A stretch of DNA of 9,390 bases, taken from Rhodospirillales bacterium. Its GTDB lineage: Bacteria; Pseudomonadota; Alphaproteobacteria; SMXQ01. The position numbers and the translations under genes are program-made. The DNA lies in the NCBI GenBank assembly GCA_024638585.1, contig JAHEKA010000066.1, forward strand, positions 1 to 9,390, given 5' to 3'. Under the pieces are notes generated by a model. The model had not been told where the DNA came from. It worked only from the letters and a program-made list of their open reading frames with translations, and searched no databases. Below are positions 7,578 through 9,390 of the stretch, piece by piece; position 1 is the stretch's first letter; every line of letters starts with the position of its first letter.

Positions 7578-9390
7578 TCAGAAATAGAAGAAATCATTCT
7601 CATGCAGCGTCTGAGAATCGATCCCGTCCAACGTCAGCAAATCTCCGTTGCCAAGATCGATGACCGTATCGTTGCCGACCTGGGTTGCCCTCGCCTCGAC
7701 GGCGGAGAACGACGTAATCGCTGAAAAACTGGACAAATCGACGATGTCATCGCTATTGGCACCGGGAGTGAAATCAGCGATCGAGTCGTTCCCGGTCCCG
7801 GGCGTCAGGACAAAGATATCGTCGCCGATGCCGCCGATGAGCCTGTCGGTTCCGCCGGCGCCGTTGATCTGATCATTGCCGTCCCCGCCATCCAGTTGAT
7901 CGTCCCCGGCGCCGCCCAATAATGTGTCATTGGCGTCGGTCCCGCGCTCGATGGTGTAGCTGTCAACCTGGGTTCCGTTGTTTTCGATCGAGTGGAAAGC
8001 AAAAGATATCCTGGCCTCGGTTGCGTCTACGATCAACGCGCCGTGCGCGGCATTGTACTGCGCACTGCTTCCCTCCACGGGGATCGGTGCAAAGTTGTAG
8101 AGACCTGAATGCCCGCCCGCGCCTGTCACCAAATACGGCAGGTCGAAGTTGTCGCCGTTGTCGTCCCGTAAGATTCTTTCATAGAGATGATCATGACCGC
8201 TCAGAACCGCCGTTGCGCCCCAATCCTCGAAGTCCCACTGTAACGTCCCCTGTGATCCATGGTTGCTGCTGGACGAATAGGGCGAATGGTGCATATAGAC
8301 GATCTTCCACGGCGCGTCCGACAAGCCCAGTTCCGTTTGCAGCCATTGGGCCTGAATTGACGTGTTGGAATTGCCGTCTATTTCACGGCTATCGCTATCA
8401 ATGGCGAAGAAATGTACCGGGCCTTCCACGAAGTCGTAATAGCGCTCATTCCCCGATGAGCTGACCCCGGTGCCAGGCAGCGTGAAGTAATCGAGATAGG
8501 CCTGCAAGCCGCCGCCATCTCTATGGTCATGATTTCCAAGCGACGGGAAAAACCGGTTGACGGAACTTCCCGTTCCGAATGATCCGGTGTAATTGCCGAT
8601 ATAGTCGCTGTAGTACTGCCCGACATTGACGTCGATTGGCGTGGCGCCGTAGCTGTTATCGCCTGTCGTCACGATAAGATCGGGGTCGAGGCTCTTTACG
8701 AGATCCGATACCGCCAATTCAAAGATGGTGTCGTCTCCGTAATCGCCGAACGCGGCGAATCGCAACGGGATATCCCCGACCCGGACTTCGACAGTGGCGC
8801 TATCGATGGCGCCGTCGGGATCCTGCACCTGATATGTGAAGCTGTCGATGCCGGCGAACCCTCCGTTCGGCGTATAGGTGATGGTGCCGTCCGGGTTGAG
8901 CACCGTCGTCCCATTGCCGCCATCGGATGCCCCGTCAAGCGTGATCGGGTCGTCCTCCGGGTCGCTATCATTGCCGAGCACCGCGATGGTGACCGACGTG
9001 TTTTCTGCGGTCGTCGCGCTGTCTCCCGACGCCGATGGCGCGTCGTTGATCCCGGTCACGTCGATGCTGACCGTCGCCGTATCAAAACCGCCGCGGCCGT
9101 CGCCCGCCGTGTAGACGAAACTGTCGGTCACGCTTTCACCCGCGGCCATTGACTGGAGTGCGGCCCCGGGTGTGTAGCTCACCGTGCCGTTTGCGTTGAG
9201 CGTCACCGTGCCTAGCGTGGCGCTGCCGTTAACGCCAATGACGGAAAGCGGATCGCCATCGTTATCGTTGTCATTGCCCAGCAGGTCTCCGGCCGAGAAC
9301 GTCAACGCCGTGTCTTCGTCGGTCGAGGCTCCATCGTCTGAAGCAACGGGGGCCGTATTGTTTGGATCAGATTGATTGAGGTATTCGACA
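7578..9390 (-). CDS. Type I-secreted RTX protein with Ig-like domains and a purple-acid-phosphatase-like core, 5'-truncated by window edge
   Basis: The 603 visible residues are open to the window edge; a TTG at 9305 is internal because homologous sequence continues upstream of it. Domains in order: a VCBS/cadherin-like Ig repeat (about residues 11-118, from NTAPVASDD to TGINDAP); a second tandem-95-type Ig repeat (119-206); a calcineurin-like phosphoesterase (about 209-465); RTX nonapeptides (491-526); and a C-terminal type I secretion tail ending DFFYF. The phosphoesterase shows every purple acid phosphatase ligand motif: GDYG (about 215-218), GDNSY including the tyrosine ligand (243-247), GNHD (285-288), VYMHH (364-368) and GHDH (398-401). 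A dinuclear metal phosphomonoesterase acting outside the cell or at the surface is therefore likely; the substrate is unknown. With T1SS export no N-terminal signal peptide is expected. GC content is lower than in neighbouring genes. No exporter genes are visible in the window. Alternatives within the superfamily are a phosphodiesterase or nucleotidase. Confidence 0.9.
   Translation of the reverse strand, partial: VEYLNQSDPNNTAPVASDDGASTDEDTALTFSAGDLLGNDNDNDGDPLSVIGVNGSATLGTVTLNANGTVSYTPGAALQSMAAGESVTDSFVYTAGDGRGGFDTATVSIDVTGINDAPSASGDSATTAENTSVTIAVLGNDSDPEDDPITLDGASDGGNGTTVLNPDGTITYTPNGGFAGIDSFTYQVQDPDGAIDSATVEVRVGDIPLRFAAFGDYGDDTIFELAVSDLVKSLDPDLIVTTGDNSYGATPIDVNVGQYYSDYIGNYTGSFGTGSSVNRFFPSLGNHDHRDGGGLQAYLDYFTLPGTGVSSSGNERYYDFVEGPVHFFAIDSDSREIDGNSNTSIQAQWLQTELGLSDAPWKIVYMHHSPYSSSSNHGSQGTLQWDFEDWGATAVLSGHDHLYERILRDDNGDNFDLPYLVTGAGGHSGLYNFAPIPVEGSSAQYNAAHGALIVDATEARISFAFHSIENNGTQVDSYTIERGTDANDTLLGGAGDDQLDGGDGNDQINGAGGTDRLIGGIGDDIFVLTPGTGNDSIADFTPGANSDDIVDLSSFSAITSFSAVEARATQVGNDTVIDLGNGDLLTLDGIDSQTLHENDFFYF
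7812..7919 (-). repeat. RTX calcium-binding nonapeptide repeats (four units)
   Basis: Four consecutive nonapeptides are visible: LGGAGDDQL, DGGDGNDQI, NGAGGTDRL and IGGIGDDIF. They follow the GGxGxDxUx pattern, the third being degenerate. Such repeats bind calcium and form a parallel beta-roll after export through a type I secretion system. The array lies between the phosphoesterase core and the C-terminal secretion tail. Confidence 0.9.

Noticed and set aside
1..9390. A new defence, toxin-antitoxin, CRISPR or mobile system
   Set aside because: No nuclease, toxin, transposase or integrase-like protein, direct-repeat array or terminal inverted repeats were seen; all four genes belong to recognisable families.

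Overview
The window looks like chromosome of a GC-rich alphaproteobacterium, most like the Rhodospirillales. The evidence is the high-GC purH and glutamate dehydrogenase sequences, the very large (about 1,600-residue) NAD-dependent glutamate dehydrogenase typical of this class, and a CtrA-like box upstream of it. The lineage is inferred from gene type and composition, not from a search.

Layout, left to right. Positions 1-1125 (+) hold the 3' part of purH, which carries out the last two steps of IMP synthesis; its 5' end lies outside the window. After a 16-bp convergent gap with a short GC hairpin comes a minus-strand pair: a UMF1-type (Atg22-like) MFS transporter at 1142-2452, and the upstream NAD-glutamate dehydrogenase at 2459-7288. 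Only 6 bp separate these two, so they are probably one transcript. Positions 7289-7577 are a 289-bp intergenic region. It contains an AT-rich island (about 7381-7425) with a candidate promoter, a near-consensus CtrA site and an overlapping inverted repeat. Positions 7578-9390 (-) hold the 3' part of a secreted multidomain phosphoesterase: two cadherin/VCBS-like Ig domains, a purple-acid-phosphatase-type metallophosphoesterase core, RTX calcium-binding repeats and a type I secretion tail. Its start lies beyond the right edge.

Functionally, the dehydrogenase deaminates glutamate to 2-oxoglutarate and ammonium. The co-transcribed transporter may move a related metabolite such as an amino acid, but its substrate cannot be read from the sequence. 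The phosphoesterase is probably a separate accessory gene for extracellular phosphate-ester hydrolysis; it is lower in GC than its neighbours. I see no tRNA, rRNA, CRISPR array, insertion sequence, or defence or toxin cassette. The points most worth following up are the CtrA-like site at the dehydrogenase promoter and the complete set of purple acid phosphatase ligand motifs in a type I-secreted protein.
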